Below are positions 15,850-24,639 of a stretch of 64,000 nt of DNA, piece by piece (within the stretch, counting starts at the first letter, position 1; every line of letters starts with the position of its first letter). The notes beneath the pieces are model-generated. The model made no database searches. It was given only the letters and a program-made list of their open reading frames with translations, and was not told where the DNA came from. Origin of the DNA: Hydrogenophilaceae bacterium (GTDB taxonomy: Bacteria > Pseudomonadota > Gammaproteobacteria > Burkholderiales > Thiobacillaceae). The stretch covers positions 34,850 to 98,849 of the forward strand of contig JANJWO010000009.1 in NCBI GenBank assembly GCA_024709485.1, written 5' to 3'. A program made the translations under genes and the position numbers.

Positions 15850-16998
15850 ATCGCCCGTTCCAGCCTGATCAAGATCGCGTTTGCGCTGGCCGCCGCGCTT
15901 GGCCTGGCCGCTGCCGCCTGGTGGCTGCTCCGCCCCCAGCCCATCGAGGTCAGCGTCGCCACGGTCGATGCAGGGCTGGTCGAGGCCACCGTGGTCAACA
16001 CCCGGGCCGGCACGGTGGAAGCCTGCCGCCGCTCCAAGCTCGCGCTGCCAGCAGGCGGCCAGATCAGCCAGATGTGGGTCAAGGAGGGCGAGCGCGTGAA
16101 GCGCGGGCAGAAGCTGCTGGAACTGTGGAACCGCGACTTGTCCGCGCAGGCCGAACTGGCGCAGCGCCAGCTGGCCACGGCGCAGCAGCAGCAGCGCCAG
16201 GCCTGCATCCTCGCGGAGAATGCGCGCATCGAAGCCGGGCGCGCCGAGGCGCTGGCGGCCAAAGGCTTTGTCAGTTCGCAGCGCGTGGACGACGCCCGCG
16301 CCCAGGCACGCGCGCAGACCGCCGCCTGCGATGCCGCCCGCACCGAGGTGAAACGCGCGCAAAGCCAGATCGGCGTGGCGCGCGCCGGCCTGGAAAGGAC
16401 CGTATTGGTGGCACCCTTCGACGGCATCGTGGCGCAGGTCACCGGCGAGGTCGGCGAGTTCACCACGCCCTCGCCGCCCGGCATTCCCACGCCGCCGGCA
16501 GTGGACCTGATCGACGACAGCTGCCTCTACGTCACCGCGCCCATGGACGAGATCGACGCGCCCAAGATCCGGCCCGGCATGCCGGCCAGGATCGCCCTCG
16601 ACGCCCTGCCCGGCCGCACCTTTCCCGGCACGGTGCGGCGCGTCGCGCCCTATGTCACGGAAGTGGAAAAGCAGGCGCGCACCGTGGATGTGGAAGTCGA
16701 TTTCCAGCACCCCGACGAGGTGCCCCGCAATCTGCTCGCCGGCTACAGCGCGGACGTCGAGATCATCCTGGAAGCGCGCGACAAGGTGCTGCGCCTGCCC
16801 ACCCAGGCCATCCTCGAAGGCAACAAGGTGCTGGTGCTGGAAAAGGACGGCAGGCTGGCCGAGAAAACCCTCACCCCCGGCCTCGCCAACTGGGCCTACA
16901 CCGAGGTGGCCAAAGGCCTGCAAAAGGGCGAGCGCGTGGTGTCGAGCTTCGAGAGTGAAGCCATCAAGGCGGGCGCGCTGGCCAGGGCCCGGCAATGA
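15850..16998 (+). CDS. HlyD/MacA-type periplasmic adaptor of an ABC efflux system
   Basis: 382 residues if read from 15850. An N-terminal membrane helix (IAFALAAALGLAAAAWWLL) is followed by a lipoyl-like half, a coiled coil rich in Gln/Ala/Arg (about residues 85-160), the second lipoyl half (ERTVLVAPFDGIVAQVTGEVGE) and beta-barrel/MP domains. It should bridge the inner-membrane permeases to an outer-membrane channel. No ATG, GTG or TTG lies in frame before GTG 15991, which would remove the helix; an AGGAG site (15839-15843) is six bases before an ATC codon at 15850, so a non-standard start or a base error is likely. Confidence 0.85.
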   Translation: MARSSLIKIAFALAAALGLAAAAWWLLRPQPIEVSVATVDAGLVEATVVNTRAGTVEACRRSKLALPAGGQISQMWVKEGERVKRGQKLLELWNRDLSAQAELAQRQLATAQQQQRQACILAENARIEAGRAEALAAKGFVSSQRVDDARAQARAQTAACDAARTEVKRAQSQIGVARAGLERTVLVAPFDGIVAQVTGEVGEFTTPSPPGIPTPPAVDLIDDSCLYVTAPMDEIDAPKIRPGMPARIALDALPGRTFPGTVRRVAPYVTEVEKQARTVDVEVDFQHPDEVPRNLLAGYSADVEIILEARDKVLRLPTQAILEGNKVLVLEKDGRLAEKTLTPGLANWAYTEVAKGLQKGERVVSSFESEAIKAGALARARQ

Positions 16999-17009
16999 CC
17001 CCAATTTAA

Positions 17010-17681
17010 ATGATCGAGCTCAGCGGCATCTCCCGCATCTTCACCATGGGCGACCAGGAGGTGCGCGCGCTCAACCGCATCAATCTCAGGATCGGGCCGG
17101 GCGAATACCTCTCGGTGATGGGGCCGTCCGGTTCCGGCAAATCCACCCTGCTCAACATCATCGGCCTGCTCGACCTGCCGACCCACGGCACCTATCGCCT
17201 GGAAAGCCGCGACGTCACCGCGCTCTCCGAAGCCGAGCAGGCCAAGGTGCGGCGCGAGCGCATCGGCTTCATCTTCCAGTCCTTCCATCTGGTGCCGCGG
17301 CTGACCGCCGCCGAGAACATCGAGCTGCCGCTGATACTTGAAGGCCTGCCGCCCGCCGAGCGCCAGGCGCGGGTGCAAGCCGCGCTGCAGCAGATCGACC
17401 TTTCCGACCGCGCCCACCACCGCCCGGCCGAACTCTCCGGCGGCCAGCGCCAGCGCGTGGCCATCGCGCGCGCCACCATCCTCAACCCGGCCGTGCTGCT
17501 GGCGGACGAGCCCACCGGCAACCTCGACCACAAGACCGGCGCCGAAGTGGTGGCGCTGCTGGAGAAACTGCACCACGCCGGCACCACGGTCATCGTCGTC
17601 ACCCACGACCGCGAGCTCGGCGGGCGCGCGCACCGCCGCATCCAGATGCGCGACGGCGAGATCGTGGGGGACGAGTCATGA
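17010..17681 (+). CDS. ABC transporter ATP-binding protein (MacB/LolD class)
   Basis: 223 residues, a lone nucleotide-binding domain. Walker A is GPSGSGKST, the signature is LSGGQRQRVAIARA, Walker B is VLLADEPTGNLD, and the H-loop is VVTHDRE. The TGNLD form marks the MacB/LolD/FtsE class that works with FtsX-like permeases. It follows the adaptor after 11 bases and precedes two permease genes. Confidence 0.93.
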   Translation: MIELSGISRIFTMGDQEVRALNRINLRIGPGEYLSVMGPSGSGKSTLLNIIGLLDLPTHGTYRLESRDVTALSEAEQAKVRRERIGFIFQSFHLVPRLTAAENIELPLILEGLPPAERQARVQAALQQIDLSDRAHHRPAELSGGQRQRVAIARATILNPAVLLADEPTGNLDHKTGAEVVALLEKLHHAGTTVIVVTHDRELGGRAHRRIQMRDGEIVGDES

Positions 17682-17690
17682 AACAAACCG

Positions 17691-17848
17691 AACACAGAGG
17701 AAGCAGAGGCAACAGAGGAAAACCGTTTTTTAACCACGGAGTTCGCGGAGGACGCAGAGTTTTATTCGGCTTTCTTCTGCGTGCTCTGAGAATTCCGCGG
17801 TTCGGATTCCTTTCGCCTTACTCTGGTCCCTCTGTTTCCTCTGTGTAA
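17691..17848. repeat. Inverted-repeat element E2 (ACACAGAGG type, nested)
   Basis: The left arm from 17691 contains ACACAGAGGAAGCAGAGG; the right arm (17821-17848) read on the other strand contains ACACAGAGGAAACAGAGG. Between them a second, less perfect pair (about 17732-17760 and 17770-17802) has AACCACGGAGTTCGCGGAGG facing AACCGCGGAATTCTCAGAGC. The outcome is one hairpin nested in another, placed between the ATPase and first permease genes. Confidence 0.85.
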
Positions 17849-17860
17849 GGCGCATTTGCG

Positions 17861-19063
17861 ATGGTCCTCAAGGACGCCCTCACCCTCTCCTACCGCACCG
17901 TGGTCAGCTACCGGCTGCGCGCCCTGCTCATTCTGCTGGCGATGGCGCTGGGCGTGGCGGCGGTGGTGGTGCTGACCGCGCTGGGCGACGGCGCGCGGCG
18001 CTTCGTGGTCAGCCAGTTCGCCTCGCTCGGCACCAACCTCATCATCGTGCTGCCCGGGCGCGCCGAGACTTCCGGCGGCTTTCCCGGCGCGCTGGTGGGG
18101 CAGACGCCGCGCGACCTCACTCTCGACGATGCCGCCAGCCTCGCCACGCTGCGCGGGGTGATGCGCTACGCCCCGCTCAATGTTGGCGCATCCGAAATCA
18201 GCGCGGGCGGCCGTCTGCGCGAAGTCACCGTGCTGGGCAGCACGGCCGAGCTCATCCCCATCCGCAACATGAAGTTCGCGCAAGGCAGGTTCACCGCCGG
18301 CAGCGGCCCCAACCCGGCCGAGATCGTGCTGGGTTCGGCGCTGGCGCGCGAACTGTTTCCCGCGGGCGATGCCATGGGCCAGCGCCTCCGCCTCGGCGAC
18401 CGGCGTTTCCGCGTGACCGGCGTGCTGGCTTCGCAGGGCGAAAGCATGGGCTTCAACACCGACGAGATCGCCGTCATTCCGATCGACCACGCGCAATCGC
18501 TGCTCAACACCCAGTCGCTGTTCCGCATCCTGATCGAAGCGCAAAGCCGCAGCATGATCGAACCGGTGAAGGCGGCGATCCGCAGCACCCTCACCGTGCG
18601 CCACGACGGCGAGGAGGATGTCACCGTCATCACCCAGGATGCCGTGCTCTCGACCTTCGACCGCATCTTCCGCGCCCTCACCTTCGCCGTTTCCGGCATT
18701 GCCGCCATCAGCCTGGCCGTGGCCGGCATCCTGGTGATGAACGTGATGCTGGTCGCGGTCAGCCAGCGCACCGCCGAGATCGGCCTGTTGAAGGCGCTGG
18801 GCGCGACCAGGCAGGACATCAAGCGCCTGTTCCTGCTGGAAACCCTGTGGCTGGCGCTGGCCGGCGCCGGCGTCGGCATCGCGCTCGGCTATGCCGGCAG
18901 CCTCGGGCTGCGTCTCGCCTATCCGCAGCTTCCCGCCTACCCGCCGGCCTGGGCCAGCCTCGCCGCCATCGCCACCGCCATCCTCACCGGCATCGCCGCG
19001 AGCCTGCTGCCGGCCAGCCGCGCGGCCAGGCTCAATCCGGTGCTGGCGCTATCGAAACGATGA
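17861..19063 (+). CDS. FtsX-like ABC transporter permease 1
   Basis: 400 residues with the MacB layout: one N-terminal helix (ALLILLAMALGVAAVVVL), a large periplasmic domain, then three C-terminal helices. EIGLLKALGATRQDIKRLFLLE is the cytosolic FtsX coupling segment. Partner of the ATPase at 17010 and of the second permease. Start is ATG 17861; only a weak AAGG lies upstream, itself next to the right arm of E2. Confidence 0.92.
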   Translation: MVLKDALTLSYRTVVSYRLRALLILLAMALGVAAVVVLTALGDGARRFVVSQFASLGTNLIIVLPGRAETSGGFPGALVGQTPRDLTLDDAASLATLRGVMRYAPLNVGASEISAGGRLREVTVLGSTAELIPIRNMKFAQGRFTAGSGPNPAEIVLGSALARELFPAGDAMGQRLRLGDRRFRVTGVLASQGESMGFNTDEIAVIPIDHAQSLLNTQSLFRILIEAQSRSMIEPVKAAIRSTLTVRHDGEEDVTVITQDAVLSTFDRIFRALTFAVSGIAAISLAVAGILVMNVMLVAVSQRTAEIGLLKALGATRQDIKRLFLLETLWLALAGAGVGIALGYAGSLGLRLAYPQLPAYPPAWASLAAIATAILTGIAASLLPASRAARLNPVLALSKR

Positions 19064-19083
19064 AACACATGGCTCAATCTTGC

Positions 19084-19157
19084 TTGAACAAGGAGGACAG
19101 GAGGACAGGAGGCGTGCTTTTTATGGTTTTACTCCTGCCCTCCTGTCCGCTTTGTAA
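19084..19157. repeat. Inverted-repeat element E3 (AAGGAGGACAGG type)
   Basis: Left arm TTGAACAAGGAGGACAGGAG (from 19084, then GACAGGAGG) faces the right arm 19131-19157, which read on the other strand is TTACAAAGCGGACAGGAGGG followed by CAGGAGT. It lies in the 118-base gap between the two permease genes. The first 29 bases differ from E8 at one position only. Confidence 0.88.
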
Positions 19158-19181
19158 GATTATTCTTCCTGCCTGGCCAGC

Positions 19182-20381
19182 ATGAAACTCGCCGACAGCT
19201 TCCGCTTTTCCCTGCGCGCGCTCACTGCGCACAAGCTGCGCACCAGCCTGTCCGCCGGCGGGATCGCCGTGGGCATTGCCGCCATCATCCTGCTGACCGC
19301 CATCGGCGAGGGCATCCATCAGTTCGTGCTGGCCGAGTTCAGCCAGTTCGGCACCCACATCATCAACGTCACGCCTGGCAAGACCCAGACGCATGGGGTG
19401 TCGGTGGGCTCCATCGGGTCGACGCGCCCCATCACGCTCGACGACGTGGAAGCGCTGCGCGCGGTGCCGCATGCGCGCTTCGTCAATGGCGGGGTCGCCG
19501 GCAACGCCGAAATCCGCGCCGGCAACAAGCGCCGCCGCGTGATGGTGTACGGCGAGGGAGCGGATTTCTCGCGCGCCTTCACCATGCAGGTGGCGGTCGG
19601 CAGCTTCCTGCCGGCCGACGATCCGGATTCGGCGCGCGCCTTCGCAGTGCTGGGCTCGAAGGCGCGCGACGAGCTGTTCGGCAGCCAGAACCCGCTCGGC
19701 GCGGTGGTCCAGGTCGGCGGCATGCGCTTTCGCGTCATCGGCGTGATGGCCTCCAAGGGCCAGGTGCTGGGCTTCGATCTCGACGACACGGTGTACATCC
19801 CCACCGCGCGCGCGCTGGAGCTGTTCAACCGCGAAGGCGTGATGGAAGCGCACGTGGTGTACCGCGCCGGCGCGCCGGTCGACGCCGTGGTGGCGAACAT
19901 CCGGCGCATCATGCTCGCGCGGCACGGACGCGAGGATTTCACCGTCACCCCGCAGCAGCAGATGCTGTCCACGCTGTCCACCGTGCTGGATGTGCTCACC
20001 TTCGCCGTCGCCGCGCTCGGCGGCATTTCGCTGCTGGTCGGCGCGGTCGGCATCATCACCCTCATGCACATCTCGGTGAACGAGCGGGTGGCGGAAATCG
20101 GCCTGCTGAAAGCCCTGGGCGCGACGCGCGGCGGCATCCGCAAGCTGTTTCTCATCGAGTCGGCCGGCCTGTCGCTGCTCGGCGGCCTCGCCGGCCTCGC
20201 CGGCGGCGGCGCCATTGCCTGGCTGTTGCAAGTCCTGGTGCCGGCGCTGCCGGTGCAGGTGCCGTGGGCCTACGTGAGCGGCGCCCTGCTCGCCTCCATG
20301 CTGATCGGCCTGGGCGCCGGCGTGGCGCCGGCCTGGGCGGCATCGCGCCTCGACCCGGTAGAATCCTTGCGTACGGAATAA
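19182..20381 (+). CDS. FtsX-like ABC transporter permease 2
   Basis: 399 residues with the same MacB-type topology as its neighbour: N-terminal helix (GGIAVGIAAIILLTAI), periplasmic domain, three C-terminal helices and the EIGLLKALGATRGGIRKLFLIE coupling segment. Two distinct permeases with one ATPase suggests a heterodimeric exporter. No ribosome site is evident before ATG 19182. Confidence 0.92.
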   Translation: MKLADSFRFSLRALTAHKLRTSLSAGGIAVGIAAIILLTAIGEGIHQFVLAEFSQFGTHIINVTPGKTQTHGVSVGSIGSTRPITLDDVEALRAVPHARFVNGGVAGNAEIRAGNKRRRVMVYGEGADFSRAFTMQVAVGSFLPADDPDSARAFAVLGSKARDELFGSQNPLGAVVQVGGMRFRVIGVMASKGQVLGFDLDDTVYIPTARALELFNREGVMEAHVVYRAGAPVDAVVANIRRIMLARHGREDFTVTPQQQMLSTLSTVLDVLTFAVAALGGISLLVGAVGIITLMHISVNERVAEIGLLKALGATRGGIRKLFLIESAGLSLLGGLAGLAGGGAIAWLLQVLVPALPVQVPWAYVSGALLASMLIGLGAGVAPAWAASRLDPVESLRTE

Positions 20382-20410
20382 AGCTCTCGGGAAATCCTTG
20401 AAGAACCCTG

Positions 20411-20529
20411 GACACAGAGGGAACAGAGGGAACAGAGGGAACAGAGGGAACAGAGGGAACAGAGAAACCCAATAGTGAAATTCGCTTGAATATGGATTTT
20501 CCTCTGCTCCCTCTGTTACCTCTGTGTAA
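20411..20529. repeat. Inverted-repeat element E4 with six tandem ACAGAGGGA units
   Basis: From 20411, GACACAGAGGGA is followed by further ACAGAGGGA units, six in all with the last degenerate, ending near 20468. The right arm (20508-20529) read on the other strand is TTACACAGAGGTAACAGAGG then GAGCAGAGG. The left arm is about twice as long as the right, so several hairpin registers are possible. It follows the second permease stop by 29 bases and precedes the M48 gene. Confidence 0.9.
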
Positions 20530-20565
20530 TTATTTTGTCTTTGCAACCTTCGCAAGACCAGGTTA

Positions 20566-21657
20566 ATGACCGAATTCGACATTCTCTATTTCGCCCCCGG
20601 CCTGCCCTCGCACGGCGAGAAGGCCCGCGCCGCCTTCGATGACGGCGCACTTGCCGTCAACGGTCGGCGCGTCGAAGTCGCGCTCGCCGACATCGGCGTG
20701 ACCCTGGGCGGCTTCAACCATGACCAGCTGTTCCTGTTCTGGCATCAGGAGGAAGGCCGTTACGCCATCAGTCCTGTGGATGCCAGTGCCCAGGCGCAGC
20801 TGATCGCGGCCGCCCCGCCTCCGTTATCCGGATTGCTGCAGGGTGCGCGGAAGGACGTCTCGCGCGGGCGGCGCCGTTCACGTTTCGGCCTCGGCGCGCT
20901 GGGGCTCGTGCTGCTGCTGCCGCTGCTGGCGATCGGGCTCATGGTGTGGAAGTCGCACGACATCGCCGGCTGGATTGCCGGGCACATCTCGATCGAACAG
21001 GAACAGAAGCTGGGCGAGATCGCCTTCGGGCAGGCCACCGCCGGCATGAAGCTGCGCGAAGGCGGCATGGATGCCGATGCCATCCGCGACATCGGCGCCA
21101 GGCTGACCCGGGGCTCGAACTATTCCTACAAGTGGTACGTGGCCGAGGACCCCGCCATCAACGCCTTCGCCGTGCCGGGCGGCTACGTGGTGGTCAATAC
21201 CGGCCTCATCCAGGCGGCGAATTCGGCGGAGGAAGTCGCCGGCGTGCTGGCGCACGAGGTGCAGCATGTGGAGCGACGCCACACCCTCAAGAACCTCGTG
21301 CATTCGCTGGGATTGCGCGCGGCCCTGGCCCTGGCCATGGGCGAAATCGGCAGCGGCATGCTGGGCGATACGGCGGCGCGCCTGAGCGAGCTCAAGTTCA
21401 GCCGCGACCTGGAAAGCGAGTCGGACCGACTCGGCCTGCTCGCGCTGAAGCAGGCCGGCATCGCGCCGCAGGGCATGGTGAGCTTCTTCGACAAGCTGCG
21501 CAAACAGGACGGCGCGGCGCCGCCCGCCCTGCTCTCCACCCACCCGGCGAGCGCAGAGCGCATGCAGGCGCTGCAGGCCATGATCAATGATATCGGCCCC
21601 TGGCCGGCGCAGCCGCTGCCCTACGACTGGAAGGTCGTGAAGGCGGCCGAAAAGTGA
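20566..21657 (+). CDS. M48-family zinc metallopeptidase with N-terminal membrane anchor
   Basis: 363 residues. Residues 1-85 form an unassigned cytosolic domain, a hydrophobic helix follows (LGLVLLLPLLAIGLMVW, about 109-126), then an M48 peptidase domain with AGVLAHEVQHVERRHTL containing HEVQH and a later ESESDRLGL glutamate ligand. LSTHPASAERMQAL is the usual C-terminal family segment. Likely an inner-membrane-anchored periplasmic protease. Its stop overlaps the next gene (GTGA). Confidence 0.9.
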   Translation: MTEFDILYFAPGLPSHGEKARAAFDDGALAVNGRRVEVALADIGVTLGGFNHDQLFLFWHQEEGRYAISPVDASAQAQLIAAAPPPLSGLLQGARKDVSRGRRRSRFGLGALGLVLLLPLLAIGLMVWKSHDIAGWIAGHISIEQEQKLGEIAFGQATAGMKLREGGMDADAIRDIGARLTRGSNYSYKWYVAEDPAINAFAVPGGYVVVNTGLIQAANSAEEVAGVLAHEVQHVERRHTLKNLVHSLGLRAALALAMGEIGSGMLGDTAARLSELKFSRDLESESDRLGLLALKQAGIAPQGMVSFFDKLRKQDGAAPPALLSTHPASAERMQALQAMINDIGPWPAQPLPYDWKVVKAAEK

Positions 21658-21959
21658 AGCGCGTCTATCTCGCCGCCGACCTGGCCGATGCGCAGATTGC
21701 GCTGGACTGGCTCAACATGCGCGGCATCCGGGCGCACGTTTTCAACACCCACGCGACAGGCGGCCTGGGCGAGCTTGCCGCCACGCAGATCTGGCCGGAA
21801 GTGTGGGTGGAAGACGACGAAGACGCCGAACAGGCGATACAGCTGCTGAAGGAGATCCATGCGGCCGAGGACGCCGGCAGCAAGCGCTGCCCGCAATGCG
21901 GCGAGGAGAATCCCGGGAATTTCCTGAGCTGCTGGCACTGCGGCCAGGCCCTGGCTTAG
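21654..21959 (+). CDS. DUF2007 protein with C-terminal zinc ribbon
   Basis: 101 residues from a GTG at 21654 overlapping the M48 stop by four bases. The N-terminal part (VYLAADLADAQIALDWL, PEVWVEDDEDAEQA) matches DUF2007, an ACT-like domain sometimes called putative signal-transducing protein. The C-terminus has CPQC and CWHC pairs forming a zinc ribbon. Coupling to the protease suggests a joint role. Confidence 0.85.
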   Translation: MKRVYLAADLADAQIALDWLNMRGIRAHVFNTHATGGLGELAATQIWPEVWVEDDEDAEQAIQLLKEIHAAEDAGSKRCPQCGEENPGNFLSCWHCGQALA

Positions 21960-22014
21960 ATTCGGCTGGGGCTCCTGAGCCAGCGGATCACCGCGGAAAC
22001 ACGCGCGGCGAGCG

Positions 22015-22380
22015 TTATTGAGCTTCCTTGCCGCTTTCCTCCAGCCGCGTCTGGTAATGGCGGCGGAAGATGATTTCCAGCTCGTCGATCACCTCCACCG
22101 CCGGCACGCCGTGCACGAGGTGGCGGGTCATCTGCGCGGAGGTTTCGTGCAGCAGCCGGTTGCGGTCCAGCATGGGGTAGCTGGACATCAGGCGCTGGAT
22201 GGCCTTCACCACCGATTCCTGTTCCGGGCGCGGAATCGCCAGCGGCTCCTGCGGCACGGCGTTGAGGCCCTCGGCCGCGTCGCGCGCGGCGAGGAATTCG
22301 GCATATTCGAACAGCGCCCGGCGGCGGGAGTCGGACAGGCCGCGGAACAGCCGCAACAGCTTTTTGCCCTCGCCGCTCAC
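22015..22380 (-). CDS. Conserved small helical protein
   Basis: 121 residues from a GTG at 22380, three bases after the stop of the LysR gene on the same strand. The first 35 residues (LLRLFRGLSDSRRRALFEYAEFLAA) resemble the helical N-terminus of DUF2281-type proteins; the rest is helical with LLHETSAQMTRHLVHGVP. No catalytic motif. Probably co-transcribed with the LysR regulator. Confidence 0.6.
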   Translation of the reverse strand: MSGEGKKLLRLFRGLSDSRRRALFEYAEFLAARDAAEGLNAVPQEPLAIPRPEQESVVKAIQRLMSSYPMLDRNRLLHETSAQMTRHLVHGVPAVEVIDELEIIFRRHYQTRLEESGKEAQ

Positions 22381-22383
22381 GCC

Positions 22384-23328
22384 TTACCGGCCGCCTTTGC
22401 CGGCTGCCGTCTTTTTCGCCGGCGTGACGGGCTCGCACATGCGGAAACGTTCCTCGACAAAGTTGATGAACGCATCCAGCAGCTTGCTGCGGAACTTGTC
22501 GGGGGAGAACACCAGCGAAAGCGGGCGATGCAGCGGCGGATCGAGCGGGATCGCCACCAGCTCGCCGAGCTTCACTTCCCGGCTGACCGTGGCGGCGGAC
22601 AGGATCGCCACCCCCAGGCCGGCCTGCACCGCGCCCTTGATGGCCTCGCGGCTGCCGAGCTCCATCTCGATGTGCAGATCGTCGAGATTGATGCCGTGGT
22701 CGCGGAAATACTGGTCGACCACTTCGCGCGTACCGGAACCCATTTCGCGCGAAACGTAGGGCTGCACCGCCAGATCCTTGGCCTTCACCACGCCCTTCTT
22801 GGCGAGCGGGTTGTCGGGCGAGCAGATCATCACCAGCTCGTCGTCGCAGCAGGCATGCACCTTGAGCGTGGGATGGTGCGGCGCCGACTCGATCAGGCCG
22901 ACGTCGAGCGCGTGCTCGGCGACCTTGTTCTCGATGGTCTCGGAGTTGGCCACCATCAGCCGCGCCTGCACTTCCGGATAGTTCGCCTTGAACTCGCCGA
23001 GGATTCGCGGCAGCTGGTATTCCGCGATGGTGGTGGAGGCGCCGATCATCAGCGGCCCGCTGACCTGGCCGGTAAGCTCCGCCACGCGCGCCTCCATCTC
23101 GGAGCCCAGCGCCAGGATGCGCTCGGCGTAGCCCATGACCAGGTTGCCGGCGGGGGTGAGGGAAATGCGGCCGTGGCTGCGCTCGAACAGGCGGGTGTTG
23201 AAATGCTCTTCCAGCTGTTTCACCTGGAAGGTGACGGCGGGCTGGGTCATGTAGAGCATCTCGGCCGCTTTCGTGAAGCTGAGCTGCTTGGCCACGGTGT
23301 AGAATACTTGCAGTCTGCGGTCAGCCAT
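22384..23328 (-). CDS. LysR-type transcriptional regulator (YeiE/CbbR-like)
   Basis: 314 residues. The N-terminal winged HTH is clear (LQVFYTVAKQLSFTKAAEML, TQPAVTFQVKQLEE), followed by a type-2 periplasmic-binding-like effector domain (GPLMIGASTTIAEYQLP to PLSLVF). The closest style is YeiE/CbbR. Its target is unknown; the divergent lplT gene across a 93-base gap is the first candidate. Confidence 0.88.
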   Translation of the reverse strand: MADRRLQVFYTVAKQLSFTKAAEMLYMTQPAVTFQVKQLEEHFNTRLFERSHGRISLTPAGNLVMGYAERILALGSEMEARVAELTGQVSGPLMIGASTTIAEYQLPRILGEFKANYPEVQARLMVANSETIENKVAEHALDVGLIESAPHHPTLKVHACCDDELVMICSPDNPLAKKGVVKAKDLAVQPYVSREMGSGTREVVDQYFRDHGINLDDLHIEMELGSREAIKGAVQAGLGVAILSAATVSREVKLGELVAIPLDPPLHRPLSLVFSPDKFRSKLLDAFINFVEERFRMCEPVTPAKKTAAGKGGR

Positions 23329-23421
23329 AGCTGTTTGGCCCCAATAAATCCCGATTCCAGAAAAGTTTTTTATTTAATCATAAGAGCGCTTGTTGCGCCA
23401 CTAAGAGCCCCTTAAAACCGC

Positions 23422-24639
23422 GTGAATCGCGTTTTCTGCACCGTTCTCACCGCGCAGTTTCTGTCCGCCCTGGCCGACAACGCCCTGCTGTTCGCCGCCA
23501 TCGGCCTGCTCATGTTCTACGGTTCGCCGGAATGGCATCAGCCGCTGCTCGCCAGCGTCTTCGTCGTCGCCTACATCGTGCTGGCGCCCTTCGTCGGCCC
23601 CTTCGCCGACTCCCTGCCCAAGGGGCGCGTGCTGTTCATCGGCAACGCCATCAAGTTCATCGGCTGCGCGGCCATGCTGCTCGGCCTCGCGCCGCTCGCG
23701 GCCTACTCCATCGTCGGCATCGGCGCCGCCACCTACTCGCCGGCCAAATACGGCATCCTCACCGAGATCCTGCCGCCGGAGAAGCTCGTCGCCGCCAACG
23801 GCTGGATGGAAGGCCTCACCGTCGCCGCCATCGTGCTGGGCGCCGTGATCGGCGGCGCGCTCATCAACCCCCACGTGGCGGCGGCCGGCCTGGCGAAATT
23901 GCAGTTCGGCGCGGAAATGGCGCCGCCCATGTTCGCCATCGCCATGATCACGGCGCTCTACCTGCTCGCGGCGATCGTCAACCTCTTCATTCCGCGCCTG
24001 CCCATCGACCATCGCCTGCCCAGCAAAAAGCCGGGATTCATCCTGCACGATTTCTGGCACAGCTTCGTGCTGCTGTGGAAGGATCCGCTCGGCCAGGTTT
24101 CGCTTGCCGTCACCACCCTGTTCTGGGGCGTGGGCGCGACACTCAGGCTCATGGTCATCGTCTGGGCCGCCGCCAATCTCTCCTTCGGCCTCGACCTCGC
24201 CACCCAGATCACCGGCCTCGTCGCCTTCGGCATCGCCATCGGCTCGGCGCTGGCCGGCTGGCTGGTGCCGCTGAAGAAATCGGTCAGCGTGCTGCCGGCC
24301 GGCATCGCGCTCGGCATTCTGCCCATTCTGCTCATCGGCGTGCACGACTTCTGGCTGGCCGCGCTCATTCTCACCCTGCTGGGCGTGCTGGCCGGCTATT
24401 TCGTGGTGCCGCTCAACGCGCTGCTGCAGCACCGCGGCCACCTGCTCATGGGCGCCGGCCACTCCATCGCGCAGCAGAACTTCAACGAGAACATCAGCAT
24501 ACTTTTGATGACCGGCGCCTACGCCCTGATGATCCGCGCCGAGTGGCACATCCACACCATCATGGCCATCTTCGGCCTGTTCATCAGCGCGATGATGACG
24601 CTGATCTGGAAGCGCCACCGGCATGACGTGGTGCACTAA
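23422..24639 (+). CDS. lplT: Lysophospholipid transporter LplT
   Basis: 405 residues from a GTG start, about twelve hydrophobic helices. LSALADNALLFAAIGLL, GAATYSPAKYGILTEILPPEKLVAANGWMEGLTV and GHSIAQQNFNENISILLM are LplT signatures. It flips lysophospholipids inward for re-acylation by Aas; in E. coli lplT and aas form one operon, but no aas gene follows here. Confidence 0.92.
   Translation: MNRVFCTVLTAQFLSALADNALLFAAIGLLMFYGSPEWHQPLLASVFVVAYIVLAPFVGPFADSLPKGRVLFIGNAIKFIGCAAMLLGLAPLAAYSIVGIGAATYSPAKYGILTEILPPEKLVAANGWMEGLTVAAIVLGAVIGGALINPHVAAAGLAKLQFGAEMAPPMFAIAMITALYLLAAIVNLFIPRLPIDHRLPSKKPGFILHDFWHSFVLLWKDPLGQVSLAVTTLFWGVGATLRLMVIVWAAANLSFGLDLATQITGLVAFGIAIGSALAGWLVPLKKSVSVLPAGIALGILPILLIGVHDFWLAALILTLLGVLAGYFVVPLNALLQHRGHLLMGAGHSIAQQNFNENISILLMTGAYALMIRAEWHIHTIMAIFGLFISAMMTLIWKRHRHDVVH

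Noticed and set aside
20411..20529. Possible CRISPR-like repeat array
   Set aside because: The 9-bp units are tandem without spacers and are complementary to the following arm, so it is a hairpin element, not a CRISPR array.
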